Source: Selenomonas ruminantium subsp. ruminantium ATCC 12561 (GTDB taxonomy: Bacteria; Bacillota; Negativicutes; Selenomonadales; Selenomonadaceae). From it: a stretch of 64,000 bases of DNA. How positions within the stretch are numbered: the first letter of the stretch is position 1; every line of letters starts with the position of its first letter. Both the position numbers and the translations under genes were made by a program. Where the stretch lies: assembly GCF_000424065.1 (NCBI RefSeq), contig NZ_AUJE01000019.1, forward strand, positions 1 to 64,000. The letters are read 5' to 3'. The notes beneath the pieces are model-generated. The model had not been told where the DNA came from, ran no database searches, and was given only the letters and a program-made list of their open reading frames with translations. Positions 34,898 through 45,481 of this stretch are shown here, one piece after another.

Positions 34898-36217
34898 TTA
34901 CTCCCATTTGATTTTATCTTGTTTGGATATAGATTCACCCATCTGCACTTCAATAATCGTCATGCGCGTCTTCGCCATGATTTTATGCTTGCAGCCTACA
35001 GGCAGCTCGATAATATCGCCCGGCTTAACAGTATGCTCTTTATCATCCAGCAAAACTTTGCCTTCTCCGCTGACAACATTCCATATTTCCCTGCGGTATG
35101 TATGGCTATGATAATTCATGCCATGTCCCGCATTCAACGTCACCTTAATCGTGAGGCTGCTGTCTTCCACATCAATAATCTGAAAGCTGCCCCAGGATTT
35201 TTCTGCAAAGCGTATCGGCTGTGTAAGATTCTCTACATAGGGCTTGATGTGGCTGGAAGCGTCTTTATCGGCCACCAAAATTCCTTCGGGACTAGCAGCC
35301 ACCACCAAGTTTTTCGCGCCCATCACGAGAATGGGTACATCCATTTCATTGACCACATGCGTGTCGACACAGTTATCATCCATAGTCACATCACCAATGG
35401 ACGGCGTATGCATGATTTCCGTCAGCGTATTCCATGTGCCCAAATCTTTCCATTCTCCGGCATAACGCAAAACACCAATACTCTGTTCCTTTTCCACCAC
35501 AGCATAGTCAAAGCTGATTTTGGTTAGATTGCTGTAATTTGCGTATAAATCTTCATAGCCCTTGAAATCCAAAAGTTCATGGGCCTTTTCCAGCACATAG
35601 CCCAACCGATAAGCAAAGACGCCACTATTCCAGAGAGCACCCTTTTCGATATACTCTGCCGCCTTATCTGCTGTCGGCTTCTCCTTAAATGATGCTACCT
35701 TGCTGATTTCATCCTTGGACGTCGGCATGATATAACCGTATTTTTCACTGGGATAAGTAGGTTCAATGCCCATAAGCATCAAATCCGCCGTTCCCTTCGC
35801 CGCAAGTTCCGTCAAACGCTCAACAGCCTTGTAATAATCTGCGGACACATAGGGGTCAACAGGACAGACTGCTACGGCTTCATCCAGCCCCACGCCTTTT
35901 ACATCATGCAAATATGCACTTACAAGCACAATGGCCGGGAATGTATCCCGGCGGCAGGGCTCTACAGAAATATCCACATTATCTCCCAACTGATTTTTCA
36001 GCGTAGATACTTGCGATTTTGACGTAGCTACCGTAATATCGGCCCTTTGATTCACCTTGCGAATCTGTCGGAACACGCGCTGAGCCATCGAGATATATTC
36101 CCCATCCACCTGCGGAAACAGCGGGATAAATTGTTTGGAACGAATATCGTTCGACAGTGGCCACAGACGCTTACCGGAACCGCCGGATAATAGTACAATA
36201 TGCAAAGTTTCCATCAT
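34898..36217 (-). CDS. manC: Mannose-1-phosphate guanylyltransferase
   Basis: 439 residues, type II-like. The nucleotidyltransferase domain has [20 protein letters not shown] with QFIPLF and [17 protein letters not shown]; the C-terminal cupin region (about 340-439) has [20 protein letters not shown] and [14 protein letters not shown]. It makes GDP-mannose from mannose-1-phosphate and GTP. The start overlaps the gmd stop by ATGA. Confidence 0.93.
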   Translation of the reverse strand: MMETLHIVLLSGGSGKRLWPLSNDIRSKQFIPLFPQVDGEYISMAQRVFRQIRKVNQRADITVATSKSQVSTLKNQLGDNVDISVEPCRRDTFPAIVLVSAYLHDVKGVGLDEAVAVCPVDPYVSADYYKAVERLTELAAKGTADLMLMGIEPTYPSEKYGYIMPTSKDEISKVASFKEKPTADKAAEYIEKGALWNSGVFAYRLGYVLEKAHELLDFKGYEDLYANYSNLTKISFDYAVVEKEQSIGVLRYAGEWKDLGTWNTLTEIMHTPSIGDVTMDDNCVDTHVVNEMDVPILVMGAKNLVVAASPEGILVADKDASSHIKPYVENLTQPIRFAEKSWGSFQIIDVEDSSLTIKVTLNAGHGMNYHSHTYRREIWNVVSGEGKVLLDDKEHTVKPGDIIELPVGCKHKIMAKTRMTIIEVQMGESISKQDKIKWE

Positions 36218-37296
36218 TTAATAATGCCCTTTTCCAAAAACTCCGCCAGATTAACGTGTTCCTTCAAGCGCTCAGCCGCTACCTTTTCCATGTCATGCTT
36301 GACCATAATTTCCACAAGCTGCTCAAATGTAGTTTTTGTCGGATTCCACCCAAGCTCCTTCTTGGCTTTTGTCGGATCCCCCCACAAATTTACCACATCC
36401 GTCGGACGATAGAAATCCGGACTGACTTCAACTACGACCTTACCCGTAGCTTTGTCAAGCCCTTTTTCCTCCATGCCTTCGCCATTAAATTCCAGTTCAA
36501 TCCCAGCATGATGAAAGGCCAACTGGCAGAATTCACGCACGGAATGCTGCACGCCTGTTGCAATGACAAAATCCTCCGGTTTGTCGTGCTGCAGAATCAG
36601 CCACATGCACTCAACATAATCCTTGGCATAACCCCAATCACGCAGGCTGTCCAAATTGCCTAGATACAATTTTTCTTGCTTTCCCTGCGCAATGCGGGCA
36701 GCAGCCAGCGTAATCTTACGCGTTACGAAAGTCTCTCCACGGCGTTCCGACTCATGGTTAAAGAGAATCCCCGAGCAGGCGAACATATTATAAGCTTCAC
36801 GATATTCCTTCGTAATCCAAAAACCATACTGCTTGGCAACAGCATACGGAGAATACGGATGAAACGGCGTGTTTTCATTCTGCGGAACTTCCTCCACCTT
36901 GCCATAAAGCTCCGACGTAGATGCCTGATAAATACGGCAGGTATCCTTAAGTCCGCTAAGACGAACCGCTTCTAAAATACGCAATACGCCCGTGGCATCC
37001 ACATCTGCTGTAAATTCCGGTGCATCAAAAGAAACCTGTACATGACTCTGTGCTGCCAAGTTATAAATTTCATCTGGACGTACTGTGTTAATAACTGCCA
37101 TCAGCCCCATGGAATCGCCCATATCACCATAATGTAAATGGAAATTCGGCTTTCCTTCCAAATGTGCAATACGTTCGCGATAATCTACGGATGAACGGCG
37201 GATAATGCCGTGCACATCATAGCCTTTTTCCAGTAAGAACTCTGCCAAATACGAACCATCCTGGCCGGTAATACCGGTAATCAACGCTTTTTTCAT
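36214..37296 (-). CDS. gmd: GDP-mannose 4,6-dehydratase
   Basis: A 360-residue SDR enzyme: [60 protein letters not shown] and the tetramer loop [14 protein letters not shown]. It makes GDP-4-keto-6-deoxymannose, the substrate of Fcl. GGAGAAAG before ATG 37296. The upstream neighbour is the fucosyltransferase that would use the product. Confidence 0.97.
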   Translation of the reverse strand: MKKALITGITGQDGSYLAEFLLEKGYDVHGIIRRSSVDYRERIAHLEGKPNFHLHYGDMGDSMGLMAVINTVRPDEIYNLAAQSHVQVSFDAPEFTADVDATGVLRILEAVRLSGLKDTCRIYQASTSELYGKVEEVPQNENTPFHPYSPYAVAKQYGFWITKEYREAYNMFACSGILFNHESERRGETFVTRKITLAAARIAQGKQEKLYLGNLDSLRDWGYAKDYVECMWLILQHDKPEDFVIATGVQHSVREFCQLAFHHAGIELEFNGEGMEEKGLDKATGKVVVEVSPDFYRPTDVVNLWGDPTKAKKELGWNPTKTTFEQLVEIMVKHDMEKVAAERLKEHVNLAEFLEKGIIK

Positions 37297-37313
37297 AAAT
37301 CTTTCTCCTCAAG

Positions 37314-38258
37314 TTAAATTTCATTCAGCTTTTTCGCAAAAGTTACAAATGTATCGTAAACATAATCTACAGCATAATCAGTCAGTTTTTCCTGCTCGAT
37401 AAAATTCGTATACATTTTTTCATTCGCATTCAACTCTCGAATACGTTCTTTAACCTCGCCATTATTTCCTTTATGCTTTACATCCCAAAATAAAACAGCA
37501 TTTTGATTAATAATTCCGGGTTCAGGATTATTATTACTCCCATAATAAATTGGTATCGAACCTGCTGAAAATGCATCAAATATCTTTTCTGTTACATAGT
37601 CTTCTACATTACGATTTTCCGGGCAGATATTGAACTTAAATTCATTTACATAGGCGCTCTTGTCATTATTATATTTATCCCAGAGATCCGTGGTGTTATT
37701 ATTCCATCTACCCGCACATTTAATATCTAAAACATCTTTAACGCCATTGTATATGGTCGTGCGTGTTTTGTGCTTATCATGACTGGCAATAAGCACAGCC
37801 TCATAAGTTCGTTTATTACGTGCTGCATTAATTTCATCAATACGCCTCTTGATATAATCCTTATCCACTATCGGCTTAAACATATTAGGCATCCAGTTGG
37901 GAAAACGCAGATAATTCGGTGCATCTATCTTATCAAAGGACATAGACAAATCTACACGGTCAAGCAATAAATCCCGGTATTCCAAAATTTTATGCGTATG
38001 AACCGTCTCTCCAGAAAAGAAAATACTATGCGGAAAACGATGACGCAAACAAAACATCTTACTGCCAAACACCGAAAAGAAATTATATTGCTTCGGATTT
38101 TTTATGTTATCTTTGAAAAACTGATGAAACCAATCATATTCTATCGAACCACAGTTATACCAGGAAATCATCCCATCATCGGTTACACTATGGTCACGAG
38201 GAACTTCACCTATTATATAGGGCAGCTTTGGCCAAATCTTTTCTAGAAACACGTGCAA
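37314..38258 (-). CDS. GT10 alpha-(1,3)-fucosyltransferase-like
   Basis: 314 residues. The C-terminal donor site CPENRNVEDYVTEKIFDAF followed by AGSIPIYYGS is the hallmark of GT10 fucosyltransferases; IASHDKHKTRTTIY lies before it. It would transfer fucose from GDP-Fuc to a surface glycan, fitting the adjacent GDP-fucose genes. The N-terminus is short for the family; start is TTG 38258 or GTG 38252, both near GAGGTG that overlaps the end of the upstream GT2 gene. Confidence 0.9.
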   Translation of the reverse strand: MHVFLEKIWPKLPYIIGEVPRDHSVTDDGMISWYNCGSIEYDWFHQFFKDNIKNPKQYNFFSVFGSKMFCLRHRFPHSIFFSGETVHTHKILEYRDLLLDRVDLSMSFDKIDAPNYLRFPNWMPNMFKPIVDKDYIKRRIDEINAARNKRTYEAVLIASHDKHKTRTTIYNGVKDVLDIKCAGRWNNNTTDLWDKYNNDKSAYVNEFKFNICPENRNVEDYVTEKIFDAFSAGSIPIYYGSNNNPEPGIINQNAVLFWDVKHKGNNGEVKERIRELNANEKMYTNFIEQEKLTDYAVDYVYDTFVTFAKKLNEI

Positions 38259-38264
38259 TACACC

Positions 38265-39248
38265 TCATTTATGATATAAACTCTTAATCTTTTTACTATA
38301 AACAGATATTCTGCCACTGACGCGATGCACAAAATCAAAGCGATCAAAACACCATAGGAATGTACGATATTTTCCATTCATTAGCGATGGCACATAATCC
38401 AATTCCCTATTTATACGCAACAACTCACAAGCATGCATATATTGTTCATCACACTCTGCACCGATTCCATAGAATAGTGTCAGATAGGACAATATCGCCT
38501 TTAGAAGCAGCGACCTGCATTCCGGCACATAAAAATTTCTCTCTTGGGCAAATGATAAGCGCTCTGCACTAGCAAGAATAAAATCATAACGCGACTGCAA
38601 ATCCTTCGGAGAAGTTTTACTCCGGCTTTGTGGTACTTCACGATAATAATAAAACGCCTTATCAATATGCCCAAATCTATAAATACGGTCGATTAACAAA
38701 TAGGCAACCGCCACATCTTCATAAGCACGACCAACAGGAAAACGTATTCCATCCCAAACCGCACGGCGGAAAACAAATCCGCATCCTACAATCGCAACCT
38801 CATGGATAAAATACTCCGCTAATCTTTTGTCATGTTCAGCTTCCAAGCTAAGCGTTACTTCACCAGTACCCTCGCCACCAGCACCAGACTGAAAAAAATT
38901 AAAATGAACTGTATCGAGATTGTGCTTTTCCAAAATTTCAATACTTGTTGCAAAAGTTTCCGGCAGAACACAATCATCTGCATCCACCATCGTAATATAA
39001 TCACCATGACACATATCTAATGCAACATTACGAGCCAGACCTGGCCCACCGTTCTGCTGATGTATTACCCATATACGCTTATCTTTTTTTGCATACTTAT
39101 CACAAAGCTCTCCACTGCCATCAGTAGAGCCATCATCCACAAGCATGATTTCCATATTCGTATATGTCTGCGCTTGCAAAGATTCTATACATTGGGAAAG
39201 ATATTGTATCGAATTATAAACAGGAATAATTACTGACAGCAATCGCAT
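38265..39248 (-). CDS. GT2 family glycosyltransferase
   Basis: 327 residues. The GT-A domain has LLSVIIPVYNSIQYLSQCIE, MEIMLVDDGSTDGSGELCD and the DXD-type DYITMVDADDCVLPETF; the acceptor half contains YEDVAVAYLLIDR. The ED motif and length resemble beta-glycosyltransferases of O-antigen and capsule synthesis. Its sugar and acceptor are unknown. It is co-directional with the fucosyltransferase, 6 bp ahead of it. Confidence 0.88.
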   Translation of the reverse strand: MRLLSVIIPVYNSIQYLSQCIESLQAQTYTNMEIMLVDDGSTDGSGELCDKYAKKDKRIWVIHQQNGGPGLARNVALDMCHGDYITMVDADDCVLPETFATSIEILEKHNLDTVHFNFFQSGAGGEGTGEVTLSLEAEHDKRLAEYFIHEVAIVGCGFVFRRAVWDGIRFPVGRAYEDVAVAYLLIDRIYRFGHIDKAFYYYREVPQSRSKTSPKDLQSRYDFILASAERLSFAQERNFYVPECRSLLLKAILSYLTLFYGIGAECDEQYMHACELLRINRELDYVPSLMNGKYRTFLWCFDRFDFVHRVSGRISVYSKKIKSLYHK

Positions 39249-39289
39249 TATTATAGATTCTCCTTACCTATCTTAAATATAACGTATTT

Positions 39290-40300
39290 TTATACATCGC
39301 TTTCCATTAGTTTTTCAAAAGCAGCCAACGCCTCTTCAACAGTTATGGATTTCATACAGATATTATCCCCACCACAAGCATAACCATAAGCTTTATCGCA
39401 AGGCATACATGGATGCTCATGACGCAAAGCTACGCAACGTTTAGGCGGAGCCCATTTCACCGGCAAAGATGGGCCATAAAACACCATAGTAGGCGTTCCT
39501 ACCGCATAAGAAATATGTACATTTGCACTACATCCGCCAATGAAATAATCTGCACGTCTCAATACCTCAGCAGTCTCCGTCAAAGATGTCTTACCACGCA
39601 AATCCAGCATATTATCTTCCATTGGACAAAAGGTTTTTTCCACATCTGACGGACCGCCTAAAATGACAAAAGAACATTTCATTTTTTCCTTTAGTCTCTG
39701 TATAAATCGACTATAATAATCTACTGGCCAATCCTTTACATGCGTAGATGAGAATGGTGCTATTGCTATTTTTACAGTTGTCGAATCCAAGTTCCACTTA
39801 TCCATCAGCAGATTATCCACAGCCCGCTTATCGTTTTGCGTTGCCTCTGCCACGCAAAGCTGGGTAACATCATGTGTAATATTTAAGCCTATAGAATCTT
39901 TGATAATGTTACGCATATATTCAGTGATATACATTTCATTATCGTATTTGGGCAAAGGAATAGCATGCGTCATAAATAATTTTCGTTTATGCGCTAAGCC
40001 TGCTCTAACAGGAATACATGCCAAAAAGGGAATTACCGCACTTCTATACTTAAAATCCAGCAACAACGCCACATCATAACGCCAAACTTTGCGAATCACC
40101 GGCAACATAGGCATCCCTTTATCATATGCAATCACTTCATCCACAAAAGGCAGCCGCACTAAATCTGCTGTTTCTGGCGAAACTAAAAAGGCTATCTTAC
40201 TATGGGGAAACTGTGCACGCAATGCTCTGACAATACCGGTAGATAAAACTACATCACCTAACATATTATACTGAATGACCAGTATTTTATTGAATTTCAT
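39290..40300 (-). CDS. GT9 (heptosyltransferase-like) glycosyltransferase
   Basis: 336 residues. FNKILVIQYNMLGDVVLSTG, KIAFLVSPETADLV, DVALLLDFKYRSAV and the UDP/ADP site PFSSTHVKDWPVDYYSRFIQ followed by GGCSANVHISYAVGTPTMVFYG are GT9 features; the C-terminal Cys cluster CMPCDKAYGYACGGDNIC is also usual. It may add heptose or a related sugar to the lipid A core or O-unit. Start ATG 40300 after GGAAGG. Confidence 0.85.
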   Translation of the reverse strand: MKFNKILVIQYNMLGDVVLSTGIVRALRAQFPHSKIAFLVSPETADLVRLPFVDEVIAYDKGMPMLPVIRKVWRYDVALLLDFKYRSAVIPFLACIPVRAGLAHKRKLFMTHAIPLPKYDNEMYITEYMRNIIKDSIGLNITHDVTQLCVAEATQNDKRAVDNLLMDKWNLDSTTVKIAIAPFSSTHVKDWPVDYYSRFIQRLKEKMKCSFVILGGPSDVEKTFCPMEDNMLDLRGKTSLTETAEVLRRADYFIGGCSANVHISYAVGTPTMVFYGPSLPVKWAPPKRCVALRHEHPCMPCDKAYGYACGGDNICMKSITVEEALAAFEKLMESDV

Positions 40301-40351
40301 AAATAATTTTCCTTCCAACAAATTATCATTTTTGTCGAGCAAACTTCCACA

Positions 40352-41158
40352 TCACCCCATCTTCCACGAGTTGCTTTCTTTATCATACTTTATAATATTT
40401 TCATTAAATCTATATGGTCTCACCCAACGTTTTTTATCTATCCTTATTTTTATCCTATCCATAATTCCAAGTTTGCACATACAAATTTCGTCCATCTCTT
40501 TATAATAATCGGTCAAATTTGATGATAACTGTCCAACTCTAAGACGAAAACCAGCTAATATACAACTTACAATGTTCAAATCTGCATATTTACTAAAACA
40601 ATACCACAAATAAAAGTCACCAGCAAGTTTATATTGTCTCAATTTATTCATATCAACATATTTTAGTAAATCTGACCTCCAAAAGGTAGATTCCTGCTGA
40701 ATAAAAGGAAGTTTTTTCCCATACACCCCACGCCGAATAAGTTCCCGTCTATATAAATAAGGTGTCGCAGCCCAAACAATTTGTCCACGATCATTATAAT
40801 GAGTACTAATCCCTGTCAACCACTTTATTGATTTATCTGCAAAGATTTCTTTTACAGTTTCAAAAGCGCCCTGCTGATAGAAATCATCTGCGTTAATATA
40901 TGCACATATCTCACCAGTAATATGCGTAAAGCCTTTTACCAAAGCATCATACATTCCATTATCTTTATCAGTCTCCCAATACGAAAGCTTATCTTCATAT
41001 TTTTTTATTACGTCTATAGTCCCATCAGTAGAACCACCATCTATAATAACATACTCTATATTACTATAACTTTGATTCAATACACTCAATATTGTCTGCT
41101 CAATTGTATTTACCGAATTATAAACCACTGTTATTATTGATATTTTCGGTTCAATCAT
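40352..41158 (-). CDS. GT2 family glycosyltransferase
   Basis: 268 residues. ISIITVVYNSVNTIEQTILS, VIIDGGSTDGTIDVIKKYED, the ICAYINADDFYQQGAFETV acid pair and IQQESTFWRSDLLKYV belong to the GT2 group often called PGL/EPS-like transferases. ATG 41158 lies directly after GGGGGAG, so the longer frame from 41203 is not used. Base composition is noticeably more AT-rich than in the nucleotide-sugar genes. Acceptor unknown. Confidence 0.88.
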   Translation of the reverse strand: MIEPKISIITVVYNSVNTIEQTILSVLNQSYSNIEYVIIDGGSTDGTIDVIKKYEDKLSYWETDKDNGMYDALVKGFTHITGEICAYINADDFYQQGAFETVKEIFADKSIKWLTGISTHYNDRGQIVWAATPYLYRRELIRRGVYGKKLPFIQQESTFWRSDLLKYVDMNKLRQYKLAGDFYLWYCFSKYADLNIVSCILAGFRLRVGQLSSNLTDYYKEMDEICMCKLGIMDRIKIRIDKKRWVRPYRFNENIIKYDKESNSWKMG

Positions 41159-41276
41159 ATTCTCCCCCTTGCTTTCTATAACTTGCAAAAATTCATATGC
41201 CAAATCAACCTCAAATTATCGACTTTTTACAAACTACTTATCTAAAATTTTATCTAAAAACCGTAAGCATTCGAAA

Positions 41277-42269
41277 TTATTTTCTTTTATCAGCAAACAT
41301 ATATTCTTTTATTCTCCTATACAAATAACTTATTCTCCTTCCTTTAACATAAAAATACGAAATATTATATCTGTGTATATCAAGCGTATATTGCGAAGCA
41401 AATTCGTAAAAACCCATCCATCTGTGCGATTCTCGTAGATATTTTCGCCATTCATTTTTTAACATCCACTCTGCTAACATTTGTCCTCTAATTTTATCGA
41501 AACAAGATTCACAATAAGCAATTCTTGTTTGAAAATAGCATTTATCTAAATATCTAGTCTTAGAATCTGTCATTGTAATGGAACCGTCATGTACTCTAAA
41601 AAAACATAGTGGCTCATCAAAATACGCTATTTGAGGATATTTCCCTGCTATTGATAGATACAACCATAAATCTGGTCCTGCACCATGCTTATCAAAATCA
41701 TGAATACTTGGGGATGGAATTATTTCCGTCCCATAACATAAATTGATTTTCATGTCTCGCAATCTAAACAATGCCGCCCCTGGTGATACCAGTCCAAAAT
41801 TTCCAAGGAGCAATTCTTTTATAAAGCATTCACTTTTATATAAATTTGTTTCTTCTTTATATCGATAATTGACCATTCCTCTTCCAGGTTCCGTTCCGAT
41901 TTCCACGCTAGAAAAAACAAGCCCCACCTTCTCTTTCAAACATGGAACTGTTTTTTCCAAATACGTCTCATACATAAGATCATCAGAAAACAGAATCTTT
42001 CCCAATTCACCGTTGGCATGATTCATGCAACTTAGCCAATTCCCTACTGGGCCAAGATTTTTCTCATTTCGATAAACTTTAACCTTTGGATATTTAGCCG
42101 CATATTCCTTGCATAAATCCCATGTCCCATCTGTACTTTGATTGTCTACTACAATTATTTCCGTATTTTCATAGGTTTGTGCCAACGCTGATTCTATACA
42201 CGGCCTTAATAAAGCTTCCCTATTGTAAACAGGAATCAATATGCTTACCAGCGGTTGCTTGTCACTCAT
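41277..42269 (-). CDS. GT2 family glycosyltransferase
   Basis: 330 residues. [60 protein letters not shown]; a central [16 protein letters not shown] region and an aromatic, basic C-terminus. ATG 42269 makes an ATGA overlap with the stop of the tyvelose epimerase gene, so the two are coupled; it could be the transferase for the dideoxyhexose, which is inference from position. AT-rich. Confidence 0.88.
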   Translation of the reverse strand: MSDKQPLVSILIPVYNREALLRPCIESALAQTYENTEIIVVDNQSTDGTWDLCKEYAAKYPKVKVYRNEKNLGPVGNWLSCMNHANGELGKILFSDDLMYETYLEKTVPCLKEKVGLVFSSVEIGTEPGRGMVNYRYKEETNLYKSECFIKELLLGNFGLVSPGAALFRLRDMKINLCYGTEIIPSPSIHDFDKHGAGPDLWLYLSIAGKYPQIAYFDEPLCFFRVHDGSITMTDSKTRYLDKCYFQTRIAYCESCFDKIRGQMLAEWMLKNEWRKYLRESHRWMGFYEFASQYTLDIHRYNISYFYVKGRRISYLYRRIKEYMFADKRK

Positions 42270-43294
42270 AACGTTTTCACCCATGCCAGCATTTTACGAA
42301 TGCCCTCTTCCTTGGACACCTGAGTTTTCCAATCTAGTAACGACTGCGCCCTAGTAGTATCTGCCACAAAAACTTTTTGGTCACTTTCCCGCCAAGGAAG
42401 TTTCTTATAGATGAGTTTCACATCCAACTCCTTTTCCAACATAGCAAAGAGTTCCAACAACGAAAGGCTATTATCCATTCCACCACCAATGTTACAAACT
42501 TTACCAGCAGCTTCTTCCATATGTTCCACACCAGCAAAATACAGACGTACCATATCTTCTGCATGAAGTACGTCACGTACCTGCTTACCATCACCAGAGA
42601 TGGTAAACGGTTCTTTCAATTCACCACGTTTGGTTTCAATGGCTTTTTGACAAAACCAGCCAATCCATCCCTGATCATAAGTCGCAAACTGACGACCACC
42701 ATACATAGATGAATGACGGAAGACCAGTGTTTTCAGGCCGAAAATACGGGCAAAATCCTGCATATACTGATCTGCTGTGCCTTTTGAACACCCATAGGGG
42801 GAATGAAATTCTAACGGCACACTTTCGTCATAACCATTTGGGAACTCATCACAGGTATAACGAGTTTCCGTTTCCGTATAATGATACTGTTCCAAATCGC
42901 CATAAACCTTATTCGTAGAGGAAAACAGCATGCAGGTATCCGGTGAATATTTTCGGATGCTATCCAACACATTGAAGGTACCCAGCGCATTGATTTCAAA
43001 ATCTTTACGCGGATTGGCAATAGATGTAGTCATTGCCACCTGTCCAGCTACATGAAAAACTGCATCCGGTTTTTCATTGCGAATCAGCGTTTCTACATCA
43101 TTAGCATTACGTACATCACCATTGATAAAATTGAAATCTCCCTGCGCCTGCAGCCATTTGAGATTATCTGCAGCGCCCAAACGGCTCAGATTATCAAACA
43201 CGACCAATTCTATTCCCGACTGCAAAGCATGTTGTGCTAAATTACTGCCTAAAAATCCACATCCACCATTTATCAATAGTTTCTTCAATTTCAT
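42266..43294 (-). CDS. rfbE: CDP-paratose 2-epimerase (CDP-tyvelose epimerase)
   Basis: 342 residues, SDR extended type. [20 protein letters not shown], the [20 protein letters not shown] segment, [36 protein letters not shown] (Tyr/Lys pair) and [20 protein letters not shown] are typical of RfbE/Tyv. It epimerises CDP-D-paratose at C2 to CDP-D-tyvelose. It is the last step of the upstream rfbF-G-H-S genes and overlaps the preceding gene by ATGA. Confidence 0.9.
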   Translation of the reverse strand: MKLKKLLINGGCGFLGSNLAQHALQSGIELVVFDNLSRLGAADNLKWLQAQGDFNFINGDVRNANDVETLIRNEKPDAVFHVAGQVAMTTSIANPRKDFEINALGTFNVLDSIRKYSPDTCMLFSSTNKVYGDLEQYHYTETETRYTCDEFPNGYDESVPLEFHSPYGCSKGTADQYMQDFARIFGLKTLVFRHSSMYGGRQFATYDQGWIGWFCQKAIETKRGELKEPFTISGDGKQVRDVLHAEDMVRLYFAGVEHMEEAAGKVCNIGGGMDNSLSLLELFAMLEKELDVKLIYKKLPWRESDQKVFVADTTRAQSLLDWKTQVSKEEGIRKMLAWVKTL

Positions 43295-44160
43295 TTTTCT
43301 GCCCCCAATATCTTTTTAATACCTGTTTCCATATCCATCTGCGTCTTCCACCCCAGCAGATTTAATATGGTCAAATCAGGTTTTGACTCCATAACCTCGC
43401 GACCTCTGTACGGCAGTGCTCCAAACGCTAATTTTGTTTTGGATTTAGTCAGTCGATGGATAATCTCTACTACTTCCCGAATGCTTATATTCGTACCACT
43501 GCCCAGACCAATCTGCTGATAGCCCGTCATTTCTGCATCAGCCAGTAACAAATAGGCACTTACTACTTCATCGATGTAAACAAAGTCCCTTTTTTGTTCC
43601 CCCTTAGTCAGGGGCAAAGAATCTATATTGCTCCGACACTTTTCTATAACAAATTCGATAAATTTTTTCGTATCATCACCAGGGCCATACATATGTTCCA
43701 ATAAGATATCATAAACAGCTATTTCAGATTGGCGGGCGTATAAGCGCCCCCAATCTGAAAACTGACGCTTAGCCAAAGCGTAAGCATTCAACATAGAATC
43801 AGCACTGGTATTAGTATTAATAAATTTCTTTGCCTTATAGCGGGAACATAGTTGTAAAAGCTCCACAGCAAAACATAAATTACTCGCCAATATATCAGCT
43901 GCAGATTCTCCCTTACGCCCATAGATTCCTACTGTATTGATGACAACATCATAGGCTGTACAATCAGCAAAAGCAGTTTCTATCGACTGCACATCAATAT
44001 CAACACAATGTACCATATCCAATATATCTGCAATGCGGTTAATATTTGATGTGCTACGCTTTAATATGGTTACTTCATCACCACGAGCAATAAATGCATG
44101 AACCAAGTAACTGCCCAAAAATCCCGTAGCCCCGCTGATTAAAATCCGCTTCTTAGCCAT
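43291..44160 (-). CDS. rfbS: CDP-3,6-dideoxyhexose 4-reductase (paratose synthase-like)
   Basis: A 289-residue SDR protein: [40 protein letters not shown], catalytic [17 protein letters not shown] (YxxxK) and [20 protein letters not shown]. By context it reduces CDP-4-keto-3,6-dideoxyglucose. Paratose synthase (RfbS) and abequose synthase (RfbJ) differ only in stereochemistry; the adjacent tyvelose epimerase, which needs paratose, argues for RfbS. Overlaps rfbH by 8 bp and rfbE by 4 bp. Confidence 0.75.
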   Translation of the reverse strand: MAKKRILISGATGFLGSYLVHAFIARGDEVTILKRSTSNINRIADILDMVHCVDIDVQSIETAFADCTAYDVVINTVGIYGRKGESAADILASNLCFAVELLQLCSRYKAKKFINTNTSADSMLNAYALAKRQFSDWGRLYARQSEIAVYDILLEHMYGPGDDTKKFIEFVIEKCRSNIDSLPLTKGEQKRDFVYIDEVVSAYLLLADAEMTGYQQIGLGSGTNISIREVVEIIHRLTKSKTKLAFGALPYRGREVMESKPDLTILNLLGWKTQMDMETGIKKILGAEK

Positions 44161-45481
44161 TATGCACCGCTTCTTTAATGACCTTAATCATATAATCCAG
44201 CTTTTCATCGCTCATCCCCGGATATACGCCAACCCAGAATGTATCATTCATAATACGGTCAGTGTTTTCAAGACTGCCTACCACACGGTAGCCTTCGCCG
44301 CTGGCCCGCATTTCGTCAAAACAGGGATGCTTGATGAGGTTGCCGGCAAAGAGCATTCTCGTCTGTACACCTTTGCTTTCGATGTAGGGTACAACCTTTT
44401 TGCGGTCTACACCATTGCAAGTCATCATAAATCCGAACCAGCTTGGCTTGCTGTTTGCTACCGGTTCCGGCAGGATGAGTCTATCGCTGACTTCCTGCAG
44501 GCCTTTATACAGGCGGTCAAAGTTGTAACGGCGGCGCTCCACAAATTTAGGGAACTTCTTCAGCTGAGCTACACCTACAGCAGCCTGCATATCCGTAATG
44601 TTGAGGTTCAGGCCGAAATGGCTGTAAACATATTTATGGTCATACCCCTTCGGCAGTTCACCGTACTGGCCGTCAAAGCGATGACCGCAGAAGTTATCCT
44701 GTCCGGATGCGCAAACGCAATCGCGTCCCCAGTCGCGCATAGAACGGATAATTTTGTGGAGCAACGGATTTTTCGTATAAACAGCACCGCCCTGCCCCAT
44801 TGTCATGTGATGTGGCGGATAGAAACTAGACGTACCGATATCGCCGATACTGCCCGTGAATTTTTCCTCGCCATCAATGGTATAGATGGAACCTAAAGCA
44901 TCGCAGTTATCTTCAACCAGCCACAGATTGTGCTTATCGCAGAAGTCCTTAACGGCTTTTAGGTCAAAAGGATTGCCAAGAGTGTGCGCAATCATAACTG
45001 CCTTGGTCTTTTCAGAAAGTGCTGCCTCCAATTTCGTCACATCAATGTTGTACTGGGGAATCGTCACATCCACAAACACCGGTACTGCACCATAGTTGAT
45101 AATCGGTGAAACCGTGGTTGGAAAACCTGCGGCTACCGTGATTACTTCATCCCCACGGCGAATACGACGATCTTTCAGTAGCGGAGAGGTCAGCGTCATA
45201 AAGGCCAGGAGGTTTGCCGAAGAACCAGAGTTAACCACGGACACAAACTTCGTACCTAGATATTCCGCCAACCCTTTTTCAAATTCCTTCACATAGCGTC
45301 CGGAAGTCAGCCAAAACTCCAAAGCACTATCCACCAACAGTTCCATTTCCTCATGGTCATAAACACGAGATGCATACGGAATGCGGTCACCTTCCTTGTA
45401 CGTTTCGTCCTGATTGTGGTAGGTATCACAATACTCCCGCACCATCTCTAAAATCTTGTTATGCATTTCCTGTTTATTCAT
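44153..45481 (-). CDS. rfbH: CDP-4-keto-6-deoxyglucose 3-dehydrase (E1)
   Basis: 442 residues of the DegT/AHBA fold. GSSANLLAFMTLTSPLLKD, DEVITVAAGFPTTVSPIINY and ALGSIYTIDGEEKFTGSIGD match E1; the PLP-lysine position of aminotransferases is replaced by His in STFYPPHHMTMGQGG (here SSFYPPHHMTMGQGG), the mark of the PMP-dependent dehydrase. Cysteines for its [2Fe-2S] cluster are in DCVCASGQDNFCGHRFDG. It removes the C3 hydroxyl. The partner reductase E3 (RfbI/AscD) is not in the window. Confidence 0.93.
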   Translation of the reverse strand: MNKQEMHNKILEMVREYCDTYHNQDETYKEGDRIPYASRVYDHEEMELLVDSALEFWLTSGRYVKEFEKGLAEYLGTKFVSVVNSGSSANLLAFMTLTSPLLKDRRIRRGDEVITVAAGFPTTVSPIINYGAVPVFVDVTIPQYNIDVTKLEAALSEKTKAVMIAHTLGNPFDLKAVKDFCDKHNLWLVEDNCDALGSIYTIDGEEKFTGSIGDIGTSSFYPPHHMTMGQGGAVYTKNPLLHKIIRSMRDWGRDCVCASGQDNFCGHRFDGQYGELPKGYDHKYVYSHFGLNLNITDMQAAVGVAQLKKFPKFVERRRYNFDRLYKGLQEVSDRLILPEPVANSKPSWFGFMMTCNGVDRKKVVPYIESKGVQTRMLFAGNLIKHPCFDEMRASGEGYRVVGSLENTDRIMNDTFWVGVYPGMSDEKLDYMIKVIKEAVHNG

